Of a DNA stretch of 64,000 bases, positions 34,454-44,200 are shown in pieces (positions within the stretch are counted from its first letter, which is position 1; every line of letters starts with the position of its first letter). This DNA comes from Nostoc linckia NIES-25. GTDB taxonomy: Bacteria; Cyanobacteriota; Cyanobacteriia; Cyanobacteriales; Nostocaceae. Where the stretch lies: NCBI RefSeq assembly GCF_002368035.1, contig NZ_AP018222.1:1247107-1311106 (forward strand), read 5' to 3'. The notes below the pieces were generated by a model, which was not told where the DNA came from, did not search any database, and was given only the letters and a program-made list of their open reading frames with translations. A program made the translations under genes and the position numbers.

Positions 34454-34965
34454 GCAATATTCCCATGCAGCGAGGTCAGCAGTGGTTAAAAACACTGCTG
34501 GAACTCAGTGGGATATCTACTGAGATTCACGGTAATTTAGAAGCTGCCCAACCTCAAGACGATGATTTACCAGAATCAGATAGCTACTGGTTGACAATTG
34601 ATGAAACGAATTTGACGCCAGAACAAATCCAGGTATTAATTGGCCCTGATGGTTCTGCGCTAGATGCAATTCAGTATCTAGCAAATTCGGTTCTCAACTT
34701 GAGCCAATCCCAGGAAGAACAAGCTTCTTACACCATTGAGTTGAATGGCTACCGTGTCAAAAGACAAGCCGAAATTCGCACATTAGCAGAAGCAGCAGCC
34801 GATGAAGTCCGCTTTTCTGGTAGAGAAGTGGAAATTAAATCTCTCAGTTCTGCGGAACGGCGTCAAGTTCATACTTTCTTGAAAGACTTTGGAGATTTGG
34901 AAACCTTCAGTCGTGGCAAAGAACCACATCGTCATTTGGTTGTGCGTCCGGCTGCGTTGGAGTAA
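34450..34965 (+). CDS. jag: Jag/KhpB-like KH-R3H RNA-binding protein
   Basis: A 171-residue protein. The KH-like part contains LIGPDGSALDAIQYLANSVL (a GxxG-type loop). The R3H part contains LAEAAADEVRFSGREVEIKS and AERRQVHTFLKDF, ending EPHRHLVVRPA. Jag/KhpB proteins bind small RNAs and affect cell-wall and division control in Gram-positives; in cyanobacteria the gene regularly follows yidC. The start codon overlaps the yidC stop. Confidence 0.9.
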   Translation: MSNIPMQRGQQWLKTLLELSGISTEIHGNLEAAQPQDDDLPESDSYWLTIDETNLTPEQIQVLIGPDGSALDAIQYLANSVLNLSQSQEEQASYTIELNGYRVKRQAEIRTLAEAAADEVRFSGREVEIKSLSSAERRQVHTFLKDFGDLETFSRGKEPHRHLVVRPAALE

Positions 34966-35147
34966 GTTAGGGATTAGGAGTAGAGACGCGATTAATCGCG
35001 TCTGTACATGGGTTAGGAGTTAATTGAGAACTCTAACGACATAATTTCAAAATTTCTATTATCCCTAAGAGATAAAATAAAAAACGTACTATCAGACCAA
35101 TTGCTGATAATCAAGATAAATTTTCGTGAGGATGTCTCACAAATCCT

Positions 35148-35669
35148 ATGGACGCAATTTATATTCCGCAGCTAACTAGAGCATCGGAGCGGACAGAGGA
35201 AGTTCAAGTTAAGGAATTTCTGCCTGGTCTGGAAACTTTGACGCCAGTTCGCGGTCGTGTACGCGTGCAGCATCATGGTAATTATTTGCAAGTGTCAGGT
35301 CAGGCAGAAACTATTATTACTTGTACCTGCAACCGCTGTTTGCAGCAATATAATCAACGCTTGGGGATTGATACTAAAGAAATCATCTGGTTAGATGAAA
35401 CTGAAAATCAGCTAAAAGACTTGCCTTTAGAAAGGGAAGTAACTATGGAAGATTTGGTAGAAAGTTTACCACCAGATGGTTATTTTTATCCCAGCGAATG
35501 GCTGTACGAGCAGATGTGTTTAGCAATACCTCAACGCCAACTGTGCGCTCGCAATTGTCCAGGTATTCCTCCAAGTAGTACTGTTGATGATTCTGATAGT
35601 TCTGAAACTCAAGTTGATAACCGTTGGGCTGGTTTGGAAGCATTGAAAAAGCAACTTCCCGGACAGTAA
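35148..35669 (+). CDS. yceD: YceD/DUF177 protein
   Basis: A 173-residue DUF177 protein. It carries the family CxxC in TCTCNRCLQQY and a second pair at CARNCPG near the C-terminus, which may bind zinc, and an acidic ESLPPDG segment. In E. coli and plants YceD is needed for 23S rRNA accumulation. In this cluster it follows jag and keeps the ribosome-related theme. The 180-base gap before it includes a repeat with a GTAGAGACGCGATTAATCGCGTC palindrome, here described by its arms GACGCGATT / AATCGCGTC (34985-35003). Confidence 0.88.
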   Translation: MDAIYIPQLTRASERTEEVQVKEFLPGLETLTPVRGRVRVQHHGNYLQVSGQAETIITCTCNRCLQQYNQRLGIDTKEIIWLDETENQLKDLPLEREVTMEDLVESLPPDGYFYPSEWLYEQMCLAIPQRQLCARNCPGIPPSSTVDDSDSSETQVDNRWAGLEALKKQLPGQ

Positions 35670-35710
35670 GTTATCTAATATTTTTCTCACTTAATTCATG
35701 AGATTTATAT

Positions 35711-35742
35711 AGAACCCGACTTCTTCAAGAAATCGGGTTTCT
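35711..35742. repeat. palindromic repeat after yceD
   Basis: Arms AGAACCCGACTTCTT / AAGAAATCGGGTTTCT with slight mismatch. It belongs to a family of hairpins often found after genes in Nostocales and may function in termination. Confidence 0.65.
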
Positions 35743-36005
35743 AATTTATGTTTTGCAGAATATTTTTTTATAATTGAAGTTAAACCTCATCCAAGGAACT
35801 GGAGTTTTTCAAAAGGCAATAGGGTTGGGGGAACAGGGAAAAGTGTAGGATTTGGGAATAAAATCCGATTCTGAAAAACTAGAGGTTTCAAAGTAGTCGC
35901 AGTTTAGGTTATCTGACATTTTCAGTTTAGTCATACTGGTTGCAAAGCTTTTGGTTTACACTGAGACCAGGAATAAGCTTGTTAAATCGGTAAATTCTAA
36001 TTCAC

Positions 36006-36030
36006 ACCCTCCTATTTGGAGGGTTTTCTT
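36006..36030 (+). terminator. intrinsic terminator without an upstream protein gene
   Basis: CCCTCC-TATTT-GGAGGG followed by TTTTCTT. It stands about 340 bases after the yceD stop and 140 bases before ycf46, so it more probably ends a small transcript starting after about 35800 than the yceD mRNA. Confidence 0.6.
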
Positions 36031-36167
36031 GTGTAGATAAATTATTGGATAAATTTAAACAATAGAGACAGTAGGAATTAGTACAGTAATTAAAGTTGAA
36101 AAAACTTTTGTATTTTATTTTTAAATTTTAAAAAACTGGAGTCCGTCAGATTGATAGGAGTGAGTTC

Positions 36168-37679
36168 ATGAGTTTCCGTGATGAGTTTAAACTATTACTA
36201 CGCGCCCGCTACCCCTTGATTTATATTCCCACATACGAAGAGGAACGAGTAGAAGCATCTATCCGGGAAGAAGCAGCAAACCAAGGTAATCGGCCTGTGT
36301 ATACTTGGGATTTTGTCGATGGTTATCAGGGAAATCCTAATGATGCGGGGTTTGGGCGGCGTAACCCACTGCAAGCTTTGGAATTTGTGGAAAAATTACC
36401 AGCTTCAGCGCCAGCAGTCTTGATTTTACGAGATTATCATCGCTTTTTAGAAGATGTGGCGATCGCCCGCAAACTCCGCAACCTCGCCCGACTCCTGAAG
36501 TCGCAACCAAAAAATATTGTACTGCTGTCGCCGCGCATCGCCATTCCTGACGATTTAACCGAAGTGCTGACTGTTGTCGAGTTTCCTTTACCCAACGCCC
36601 CAGAAATTAAAACTGAGGTAGAACGCTTACTGCAAAGTACTGGGAACTCCCTTCCTGGAAAAGTTTTAGATGACTTGGTGCGCTCTTGTCAAGGACTTTC
36701 GATGGAACGAATTCGGCGGGTTTTGGCAAGAGCGATCGCTAGCCACGGGGAATTGCAGCCAGAAGACGTGGATCTGGTTTTGGAAGAAAAACGCCAAACT
36801 ATCCGCCAAACTCAAATCCTGGACTTCTATCCCGCCACCGAGCAAATTTCTGATATCGGCGGACTGGATAACTTGAAAGACTGGCTGATTCGTCGGGGAG
36901 GCTCCTTTACTGAACGGGCCAGGCAGTACGGATTACCGCACCCCCGTGGTTTAATGTTGGTGGGTATTCAGGGAACTGGCAAATCGTTAACAGCAAAAGC
37001 GATCGCTCATCACTGGCATTTACCCCTGCTACGTTTGGATGTCGGGCGGTTATTTGGTGGTTTGGTAGGCGAATCGGAATCTCGCACCCGCCAAATGATT
37101 CAGGTAGCTGAAGCCCTCGCCCCTTGTATTTTATGGATTGATGAAATAGATAAAGCCTTTTCGGGACTTGGTAGCAAAGGTGATGCGGGCACCACTAGCC
37201 GCGTTTTTGGCACATTTATTAACTGGCTAGCTGAAAAAACCTCGCCCGTGTTTGTCGTCGCCACCGCCAACGATATCCAAGCCCTACCGCCAGAAATGCT
37301 GCGGAAAGGGCGGTTTGATGAAATTTTCTTTGTCGGTTTGCCTACCCAAGAAGAGAGAAAAGCAATTTTTAACGTTCATTTATCCCGACTGCGCCCCCAC
37401 AACTTAAAAAGTTATGACATCGACAGGTTAGCTTATGAGACACCTGATTTTTCTGGGGCAGAAATTGAGCAAACTTTAATTGAAGCCATGCACATTGGAT
37501 TTAGCCAAAACCGCGATTTTACTAAAGACGATATTTTAGAGGCTGCCAGTCAAATTATCCCCTTAGCACGAACCGCCGTAGAGCAAATTCAGCAACTTCA
37601 AGAATGGGCTGCTGCGGGGAGGGCGCGTTTAGCATCGAAACACAGTCCTTTGAGCGATACCTTCGGCAAGCTACGCTGA
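36168..37679 (+). CDS. ycf46: Ycf46-type AAA+ ATPase
   Basis: A 503-residue AAA+ ATPase of the Ycf46 family conserved in cyanobacteria and red-lineage plastids. The N-terminal domain begins FRDEFKLLLRARYPLIYIPT. The AAA module has Walker A GIQGTGKSLTAKAIA (about residues 265-280), Walker B CILWIDEIDKAF, sensor and arginine-finger regions VVATANDIQALPPEMLRKGRFDE, and a C-terminal lid. It is probably a ring-forming remodeller; a role in adapting photosynthesis has been reported for Ycf46, but its substrate is unknown to me. A GGAG stretch precedes the ATG. It stands on its own transcript. Confidence 0.92.
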   Translation: MSFRDEFKLLLRARYPLIYIPTYEEERVEASIREEAANQGNRPVYTWDFVDGYQGNPNDAGFGRRNPLQALEFVEKLPASAPAVLILRDYHRFLEDVAIARKLRNLARLLKSQPKNIVLLSPRIAIPDDLTEVLTVVEFPLPNAPEIKTEVERLLQSTGNSLPGKVLDDLVRSCQGLSMERIRRVLARAIASHGELQPEDVDLVLEEKRQTIRQTQILDFYPATEQISDIGGLDNLKDWLIRRGGSFTERARQYGLPHPRGLMLVGIQGTGKSLTAKAIAHHWHLPLLRLDVGRLFGGLVGESESRTRQMIQVAEALAPCILWIDEIDKAFSGLGSKGDAGTTSRVFGTFINWLAEKTSPVFVVATANDIQALPPEMLRKGRFDEIFFVGLPTQEERKAIFNVHLSRLRPHNLKSYDIDRLAYETPDFSGAEIEQTLIEAMHIGFSQNRDFTKDDILEAASQIIPLARTAVEQIQQLQEWAAAGRARLASKHSPLSDTFGKLR

Positions 37680-38135
37680 TGCGATTTTGGATTTTAGACT
37701 TTCCTGCGGAACGCTACGCGTAGCTTGCTTAAGAGTAGGGGTACGGCTACACTCACTCGAACGATTTTGGATGGGGAATTTCTTTGTGTTAACGTGAATT
37801 CGACGAACCTCTCCCTGCCTTGAACTAACGTTCAAGTCTGTCCCTCTCCGAATCGGAGAGGGACGGTTTTACGTAGTAAAACCAGGGAGAGGTTTTTTAT
37901 TTGGCTAATTAAACGGACACTATATAAACCGTCGAATTCACGTTGTGTTAAAGAGTTCTATGAATCCATCTGTTGCATTCATTTTCCAAATTGGTATAAC
38001 AGAGTGGCAGCTAGAATAATCGATTGGAACAGACCACAAAGGGACGCAGTGTGGTCTGTTTACAATCTAAAATCGTTCGACTGAGCATAGTCGAAGTCTA
38101 AAATTCATTAACCCCTTGATAATCAGGTATTAATT
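37680..38135. other. 450-base spacer made of repeats
   Basis: Contains a CTACGCGTAGCTTGCTTA-type repeat (37705-37745), a 154-bp MITE-like element (37791-37944), and a CGTTCGACTGAGCATAGTCGAA repeat near 38070-38095 (arms TTCGAC / GTCGAA). No gene was found. Confidence 0.6.
37791..37944. mobile_element. 154-bp MITE-like element with 15-bp TIRs and 5-bp target duplication
   Basis: Perfect terminal inverted repeats AACGTGAATTCGACG / CGTCGAATTCACGTT. GTGTT flanks both ends directly (37786-37790, 37945-37949). The interior has CCTCTCCCTG / CAGGGAGAGG arms and a central CCCTCTCCGA/TCGGAGAGGG hairpin. No ORF. Confidence 0.75.
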
Positions 38136-38645
38136 ATGTTTTCTGGCTTGATAAAGTATATACTTGGCTTTTTCTTAGCGATCGCTGTATTAATTGGTGG
38201 TGGTGTTGCAGTTGCACTCTATTTCATGAATCGCACCGGTATACCCCCTGCCAAACCGATTTTCTCCAATGACAGCCCCTCGGTGAAAGCCCAAGCTCCA
38301 AAAGCAACTGAGCCTGGAGGTAAACCCACCCCTACACCAAACACCACTAAATCACCTTCCAGTGCAAGCCCCACACCCACCCCTACTGAATCACCTAAAC
38401 CTACCCCATCCCCAACACCATTGCCATCAGGAGCTTACCGAGGGCGTGTGAGCTGGGCTGAAGGTTTAAGTTTGCGGGCACAACCAAATCAAGACGGTGA
38501 ACGCATTGGTGGCGTGGGTTTTAATCAAAAAATTATTGTCTTGGAAGAAAGCGAAGATAAAGCTTGGCAAAAAATCCGTTTGGAAGATAGCGGACAAGAA
38601 GGTTGGGTGAAAGCAGGTAATACTGAAAAAACTGATGAACAATAG
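38136..38645 (+). CDS. membrane-anchored SH3-domain protein
   Basis: A 169-residue protein with one N-terminal membrane helix (about 8-30), a Pro/Thr/Ser-rich linker (about 45-100, with repeated PTPTP) and a bacterial SH3 domain (about 103-162: YRGRVSWAEGLSLRAQPNQD, IIVLEESEDKAWQKIRL, GWVKAG). The topology places the SH3 domain outside the cytoplasm, where such domains bind peptidoglycan peptides. It lies near another envelope protein (38884) but a repeat separates them. Its precise role is unknown. Confidence 0.85.
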   Translation: MFSGLIKYILGFFLAIAVLIGGGVAVALYFMNRTGIPPAKPIFSNDSPSVKAQAPKATEPGGKPTPTPNTTKSPSSASPTPTPTESPKPTPSPTPLPSGAYRGRVSWAEGLSLRAQPNQDGERIGGVGFNQKIIVLEESEDKAWQKIRLEDSGQEGWVKAGNTEKTDEQ

Positions 38646-38667
38646 GTATGGGGCATGGGCCAAACAG

Positions 38668-38772
38668 GGTATGGGGAAAGGGAAAGGGGTATGGTTCGAC
38701 AAGCTCACCAACCGGGGAAAAGGGGAAAGATTAAATTTATTCCTTTTCCCTTTAACCTTTAACCTTTTTCCC
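38668..38772. repeat. dispersed GGGAAAAGG repeat, long form
   Basis: Contains the extra segment GGTTCGACAAGCTCACC before the AGATTAAATTTATTCC centre. It is nearly identical over about 95 bases to 54218-54320, suggesting recent dispersal or gene conversion. Confidence 0.75.
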
Positions 38773-38883
38773 TGCTTTTACCTCCCGACTCCCTACTTTT
38801 CTAGTTGTAAAGAATCATACAAAAATAAATATTACACAGAGTAAATGGTATAATATTGTGTGGTCATAACTTGAACAAAACAA

Positions 38884-40287
38884 GTGAAAACAGAGGTAAA
38901 TAGCTCTTTAACTGAGCTAGCCTCAGTCTTTGAGGCATCCGAAAGTATCAAGGTTGTTCATCTGCCGATTATTTTAAAATTTTTGAATTGGAAAAATTTA
39001 CCTAGCTCTGCTGCGGTGCGTCTGTTGTCTGTAGCATTGACTATGGGAATTATCAGCGTTGCTGGGGAAGTTTTAGCAGTTCAGAAAATTGGAAGTAATA
39101 ATTCACAAGTTGCCAATAGCCAAAGATGTTTAAAAAAGTTAGGCTACTTTAAAGGCCCGGTAACAGGCAAGTTTGCTACTTTGACTCAGAATGCTGTCAT
39201 AAAATTTCAGCAAGCCAATAGATTACCTGCGGTTGGGTTTATAGGCCCTAGTACTCAAAGAGCGTTGCAAAGAGCGTGTCAGAGTAAAACCTCTAGTAGG
39301 AATGTTAGTCGAAATTCGCCATCGGCAGTAAATCAATATCCTACTCTCTCTCAAGGTAGCACTGGTGCAGCCGTGACCAAGTTGCAACAGCGTCTCAAGC
39401 AACGCGGGTACTTTAATGCTAATCCCACAGGAAATTTCGGGCGAATTACTAAAGATGCTGTGATTGCATTCCAGCGTAATACGGGTATATCTGCTACTGG
39501 AACTGTTAATCGGCAAACTTGGAACGCACTACTAGGTTCTTCTCCGGCTCAAGCTAAATCGAGTCTTTCGGCTCAACAAATCAGAGAACTGCAAGAGCGT
39601 TTGCGACAACTAGGTTATTTTAAAGCTAATCCCACCGGGACTACTGGCCCAATTACCAGAGACGCGATCGCCAACTTTCAACAAGATTATAAACTACCAG
39701 TCAATGGCACAGCCAATGCCCAAGTTTTGACAGCAGTACGTAGAGCCTCAGCTGGTGGATATGCTACTCAACAACCAGCGAGAAATTATCTCACTGTTGG
39801 CGATCGCTCTGATAATGTCAGATTAGTTCAAGACCGTTTATGGCAATTGGGCTTTTTTGATGCCAATTCTGATGGCTATTACAGCGATCGTACTAGAGAC
39901 TCTGTAATGGCATTCCAGCAATCTTCTCGGCTCAATTCTACTGGAAATGTAGATTGGCAAACTTGGGAAGCATTAGGATTGAATAACTCAAATACAAGTA
40001 ATTCTACTGAAACCAACCGCAATGTAGTACCCGTTACTAATGGCTATTTCTCATCTGAAACTAACGGTAACATCTTAGCTGGTAACCCTCGCTATACAGT
40101 TATCGTGCCAATTTTCAGTAATGATACTCTCACTAAAGTACAACAATATATACCTCATGCTGTGGCAGAGCAATCAAACCTGGGAGATTATGTGAATGCT
40201 GGGGCATTTAGCGATCGCGCCGAAGCAGAAAGAATAACAAAAATTCTCCGCTCCTATGGTCTGGATGCACGGGTTAAATACAATTGA
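38884..40287 (+). CDS. exported peptidoglycan-binding protein with SPOR-like tail
   Basis: A 467-residue protein starting at GTG 38884. A hydrophobic segment at about 45-65 is an internal signal/anchor. Four PG_binding_1 repeats follow (CLKKLGYFKGPVTGKFATLT; LQQRLKQRGYFNANPTGNFG; LQERLRQLGYFKANPTG; VQDRLWQLGFFDANSDG), each with the AVIAFQ-type helix. The C-terminal 70 residues (RYTVIVPIFSNDTLTKVQQY, then YVNAGAFSDRAEAERITKIL) form a SPOR-like module like that of the beta-helix protein at 22428-24374. It should bind peptidoglycan in the periplasm. No catalytic domain is present, so a structural or targeting role is likely. Confidence 0.87.
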   Translation: MKTEVNSSLTELASVFEASESIKVVHLPIILKFLNWKNLPSSAAVRLLSVALTMGIISVAGEVLAVQKIGSNNSQVANSQRCLKKLGYFKGPVTGKFATLTQNAVIKFQQANRLPAVGFIGPSTQRALQRACQSKTSSRNVSRNSPSAVNQYPTLSQGSTGAAVTKLQQRLKQRGYFNANPTGNFGRITKDAVIAFQRNTGISATGTVNRQTWNALLGSSPAQAKSSLSAQQIRELQERLRQLGYFKANPTGTTGPITRDAIANFQQDYKLPVNGTANAQVLTAVRRASAGGYATQQPARNYLTVGDRSDNVRLVQDRLWQLGFFDANSDGYYSDRTRDSVMAFQQSSRLNSTGNVDWQTWEALGLNNSNTSNSTETNRNVVPVTNGYFSSETNGNILAGNPRYTVIVPIFSNDTLTKVQQYIPHAVAEQSNLGDYVNAGAFSDRAEAERITKILRSYGLDARVKYN

Positions 40288-40413
40288 ACAATTTTCCAAG
40301 TTAGAAGTCAGAATTCATAATCACTTAGTTATGATGTTTACGACTGTCTATGCCTACTGCTCTCAATAATTTCCTGTAGCTTTGTTTTTTGTTCTGCAAG
40401 AGACATATTTCCA

Positions 40414-40809
40414 TCAAAAATAATTTACTTGATTAATATCAGTGTGGATAAAGTCGTTCCCTTTGAATAACAAAGGCTGATTTGTAGATTTTGCCAAAGC
40501 GTAGGAAAAGCAATCTCCCATATTCAGCTTTGCTGGATGACGACCCTTACCAAATTTCAAGAATGCTTCACTGGCTAACTGTGCTTGTTCTGCACTGAAA
40601 GGTATGATAATTATGGAGAGTGCTTGAATCAATAAATTCAACTTTTCTACACCCTGCTCACCATGTTTAGTACCCAAAACTATGGACGCTTCAACATAGC
40701 TCGGAGCAGAAAGTAGGCAATTTTCGCTTTCGTCAATTAGTTGAATAAATATTAATTCTTCAGGTTCAGCATAAATAATTGCCAGGATAACTGAAGTATC
40801 AATAACCAT
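40414..40809 (-). CDS. vapC: VapC-family PIN-domain toxin
   Basis: A 131-residue PIN-domain ribonuclease. The acidic metal-binding residues are visible: Asp4 in MVIDTSVILAI, Glu in SAPSYVEASIVL, Asp in NMGDCFSYALAK and Asp in KGNDFIHTDI. Free toxins of this family cleave tRNA or rRNA. Its ATG overlaps the antitoxin stop by one base, the usual antitoxin-first order. It looks intact. Confidence 0.9.
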   Translation of the reverse strand: MVIDTSVILAIIYAEPEELIFIQLIDESENCLLSAPSYVEASIVLGTKHGEQGVEKLNLLIQALSIIIIPFSAEQAQLASEAFLKFGKGRHPAKLNMGDCFSYALAKSTNQPLLFKGNDFIHTDINQVNYF

Positions 40810-41069
40810 TACTCTGGTATTCCAAACTCGTTATAGCCAATAATTTCATCGGGTGTTCTGCTATCAAGAGTTGGTAAATTTCTGATTTCATGACAGATAC
40901 TCCGAACAACATTAATATCAATCTTTTTCGCTTTGATATTTTGCAAGGAAATAGGATGAAGTTGATACAATAGTTTTCCTTTTATTTCCATACCTGCAAG
41001 ACTTGGAGGCATTTTTACGTAGAGAAGACCATTCTCATCTATACGGGCATCAACGTTGATTTCCTGCAT
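40809..41069 (-). CDS. VapB-like antitoxin
   Basis: An 86-residue protein directly upstream of the PIN toxin with one-base overlap. It begins MQEINVDARIDENGLLYVKM and ends TPDEIIGYNEFGIPE, the latter like antitoxin C-termini that wrap over the PIN active site. A classical AbrB or RHH DNA-binding motif is not obvious, so the family is uncertain, though the function is well supported by position. It should neutralise VapC and repress the pair. Confidence 0.75.
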   Translation of the reverse strand: MQEINVDARIDENGLLYVKMPPSLAGMEIKGKLLYQLHPISLQNIKAKKIDINVVRSICHEIRNLPTLDSRTPDEIIGYNEFGIPE

Positions 41070-41288
41070 TGTCTTATGCTTTAAATTGAATTACCTTATT
41101 TATTTTAGTCTTTTGCTTGTAGCTACATATGTAGTAGGGGTAAACCTAAACTCGACTCGATCCAAAATTAAGAACTTGGTTCTATTGATACAACAAAAAA
41201 CCCTAGTTATACAGTGCGTAAATCCTAATTGCTTCAACCTCATCATCTCCTGATAAGGCCATGAACATTGTTAATTTAATACGAATTA

Positions 41289-44200
41289 TTAAATTGACAA
41301 ACTTAATTGCGAACCTTGCTGAGTTTTATTCACCTCAATCCTAGCTTGGAAAGCTTCTTTGAGGTGGGGCATATGTGTAACAGTGAGAATACAAGCGAAA
41401 TCAGAAGCGATCGCGTTAATCGCAGCAATTAAGCGATCGCATCCTTCAGCATCCTGTGTTCCAAAACCCTCATCTACAATCAACAATTGCAACGCCGCCC
41501 CCGCCCGTTGCGCTAATAGTTTCGCCAAGGCTAAACGGATAGCAAAGTTAATTCTAAAAGCTTCTCCACCAGAATAAGTTTCATAAGCCCGCGTTCCTCT
41601 CGAATCGGCGATTAAAATATCTAAGGTGTCTATTAACTTGGCATTTTTCTTAGTTGATTTCCCATGACGCCCAGCTTTTTGAGTAATAAATTGTACGTGA
41701 AATTGATTAGCACTCAAACGCGAAAGTAATTGATTTGTCTCAGCTTCTAGTTGCGGCAAGACATTTTCAATCATCAGTGTTTGGATGCCATTTTTACCAA
41801 AAGCCTGCGCTAATTCCTGATAAACGCGCTGTTCGTGCTTGCAAGATTGTAATTGTTTGTACTGTTGTTCGTATTGAATTTGCAGCGTTTGGAGTTGATG
41901 CGCCAACTGTTCTAAACGCCCCAACTTGGCAATTTGCTCGTCGAGTTGGCGTCTGCGTATTGATAGCTGCTGCTCTAGGGCTTGAATTTGGGCAGATGGG
42001 TTGGCTGTTGCTTGTAGTTGCTCGATTATGCTTTCGATTTGGTTGGCAAGTTTTTGTCGCTCCGTTATTCTGACACCTCTAGATTCCTCTAATTCTTGCA
42101 ATCTCGTTTGGAGTTGGGGATACTGCTGCTGGGCTGCTAAAAGTTGCTGATACCGCAAATGCCAAGATTGAGCTTGCTTAACACCTATACGGAGGTTGTT
42201 GTGCAGTTCCGAACTGTAGCCAATTTCAACAATGTGACGTTCAAGAGCCGCAATTTGTTTGGCACATTCAGAGTTAGTTTGTTCTAGCTGAATTCTGGCT
42301 TGTAATTCGGCAATACTAGTTAGTATTTCTGGTTTTCGGGCTGCTAGCTGTGCTTGTCGCTTAGTAGCGTCTTTAATCTGACTTTGTTTAATTTCTGCCC
42401 AACGCCAGCGCTCAACTTCGCTGCGAGCTAAGGCATGATCTTGCTCATTATAATTAACTTGTTGCAGATATTGGTCTAACTTTCGGAGTTCGGCTTGTTG
42501 TTCGGGAGCGTAATCACCAGCTTGTAGCGATCGCTCTAAATGTTGTTTTTCAGCAGCAATCTGTTCTAATTGATGTTGGACATCAGTCGTCGCTTCTAAC
42601 TGTGCTGCCAATTGTCCGCGCTGTTCCCGTAAACCGTCATAAATTGCTAACTGTTGCGATATTTCTCGATATTCCTGCCTCAATACTTGAATTTCTCGAT
42701 CGGACACAGCCATTTGTTCTCGCACTACCCAAAACTGTCCTTGAGTATCATCCAACTCAGTTTGGGTTTTTTCCACTACACGGCTCCAATGATGCTCGTC
42801 TAGAGGACGTTCGCACAACGGACAAAGAGCATCGGGATTTTGCAGCATTTGAAGTTTTTGCTCTAATTCTCCCAACAGTTTTTCATAATCCCGTTGATGA
42901 GCTTGTAGGCGTTCGATAAAGTGACGCCTTTCTTGCCCTTTTTCCTGGACTCGTTGGAGATAAACCCGCTTTTTGTCGAGTTCTTCAATTTGGATTGCGA
43001 CATCCATCACTGCTTGTTGTAGTTGCGGTTGGCGTCGTTGTTGGCGTTCCAATTGATTTTCTGTATTTTGCAGTTGTTCGAGTCGCGCTACCAAGCCAGC
43101 ATGAGTCCGATCTAATTGGCTTTGTAAAGCTGCTCGTTGTTGCAACAAAGGAGCCACCTGCATTTGCAATCGATCTAAATGAGCGAGATGATTACGTGCT
43201 GCGCCCAGTTGTGATAAAGCAGCTTCGACTTCACCTGATTTGGTAAGAGTTTGCTGAATTTCTCGCTCTTGTTGCTGCAAAGCTTCGAGTTGGGCTTGGG
43301 CTTGTTGCAGTTGTCGTTCGATTTCTTGAATTTGTTTGGTAAGCTGTTGTTGCTTTTGTTGGCGACTTTGCCCAGCGCGGCTGTATTCTTCAAACTTGGC
43401 GCTCATCGCTTCTTCTTGAGATTGCAGACTTTGATATTGGGCGTATCCAGCCTTAATTTCAGCTTCTCGATCTAAGATTTTCTCTATTTGTGATAGCTGA
43501 CTCCCAACCGCTAACTGCTCTTGTTGGAGGCGATCGCAATCTTGATTAAGATTTTGATATTGCTGCTTGACAAAGTTCAGTTGTTGTTCCCAGTTTTGGC
43601 GCTGGTGCTGGACAACTTGCAAACTTTGTAATTGAATATTGTCAAAAGCTTGTACTTGTTGTAATTGATTGAGTTCAGCTTCTAACTGGTCTCTTTGCGC
43701 CTCGGTTGTCTTTTGTTGTTGCAGCTGAATTTTAATCGAATCTAAAGAACGCTCTAATTCCTCCGCCCGTGCTTTGAATTGACGAGAAGATTCCTTTGCC
43801 CGTTCTTCCAAATCATCGTACTGATTGAGTTTTAACAACTCTGCTAAAATTTCTTTGCGTTCGGTAGGCCGTTTGAGCATGAATTCATCTGCTCGACCTT
43901 GACGCAGATAGGCGGAATTAATAAAAGTATCGTAATCGAGCTTAATGTGTTCTAAAATCGAATCTTGGGTTGCCCTTACTCCTTTGCCGGTGAGTGGGCG
44001 AAAGCCAGAAGGTGTTTCTATTTGAAATTCCAGGACGCTACTAGCTCCCCGAATTCGAGTGCGAATCACCCGATAGGTTTGCTGGTTACTTTGGAAAATA
44101 AAATCAACCCGAACTTCTTTCGCACCAGAATAAATAACATCGTCTTCAGCACTGGCGCGGCTTTCACCCCAAATTGCCCAAGTGATTGCTTCTAAAAGAG

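Larger units (their letters stand above)
35670..36167. other. 500-base spacer between yceD and ycf46 with two hairpins
   Basis: A hairpin repeat at 35711-35742 (arms AGAACCCGA / TCGGGTTTCT) follows yceD and may terminate it. A second hairpin with a T-tract at 36006-36030 lacks an upstream gene and may end a small RNA. No protein-coding frame was seen. Confidence 0.6.

Noticed and set aside
38690..38712. GGTTCGA motif resembling a tRNA T-loop (also near 54243)
   Set aside because: It is part of a dispersed repeat and no acceptor stem, D-arm or anticodon arm can be drawn.
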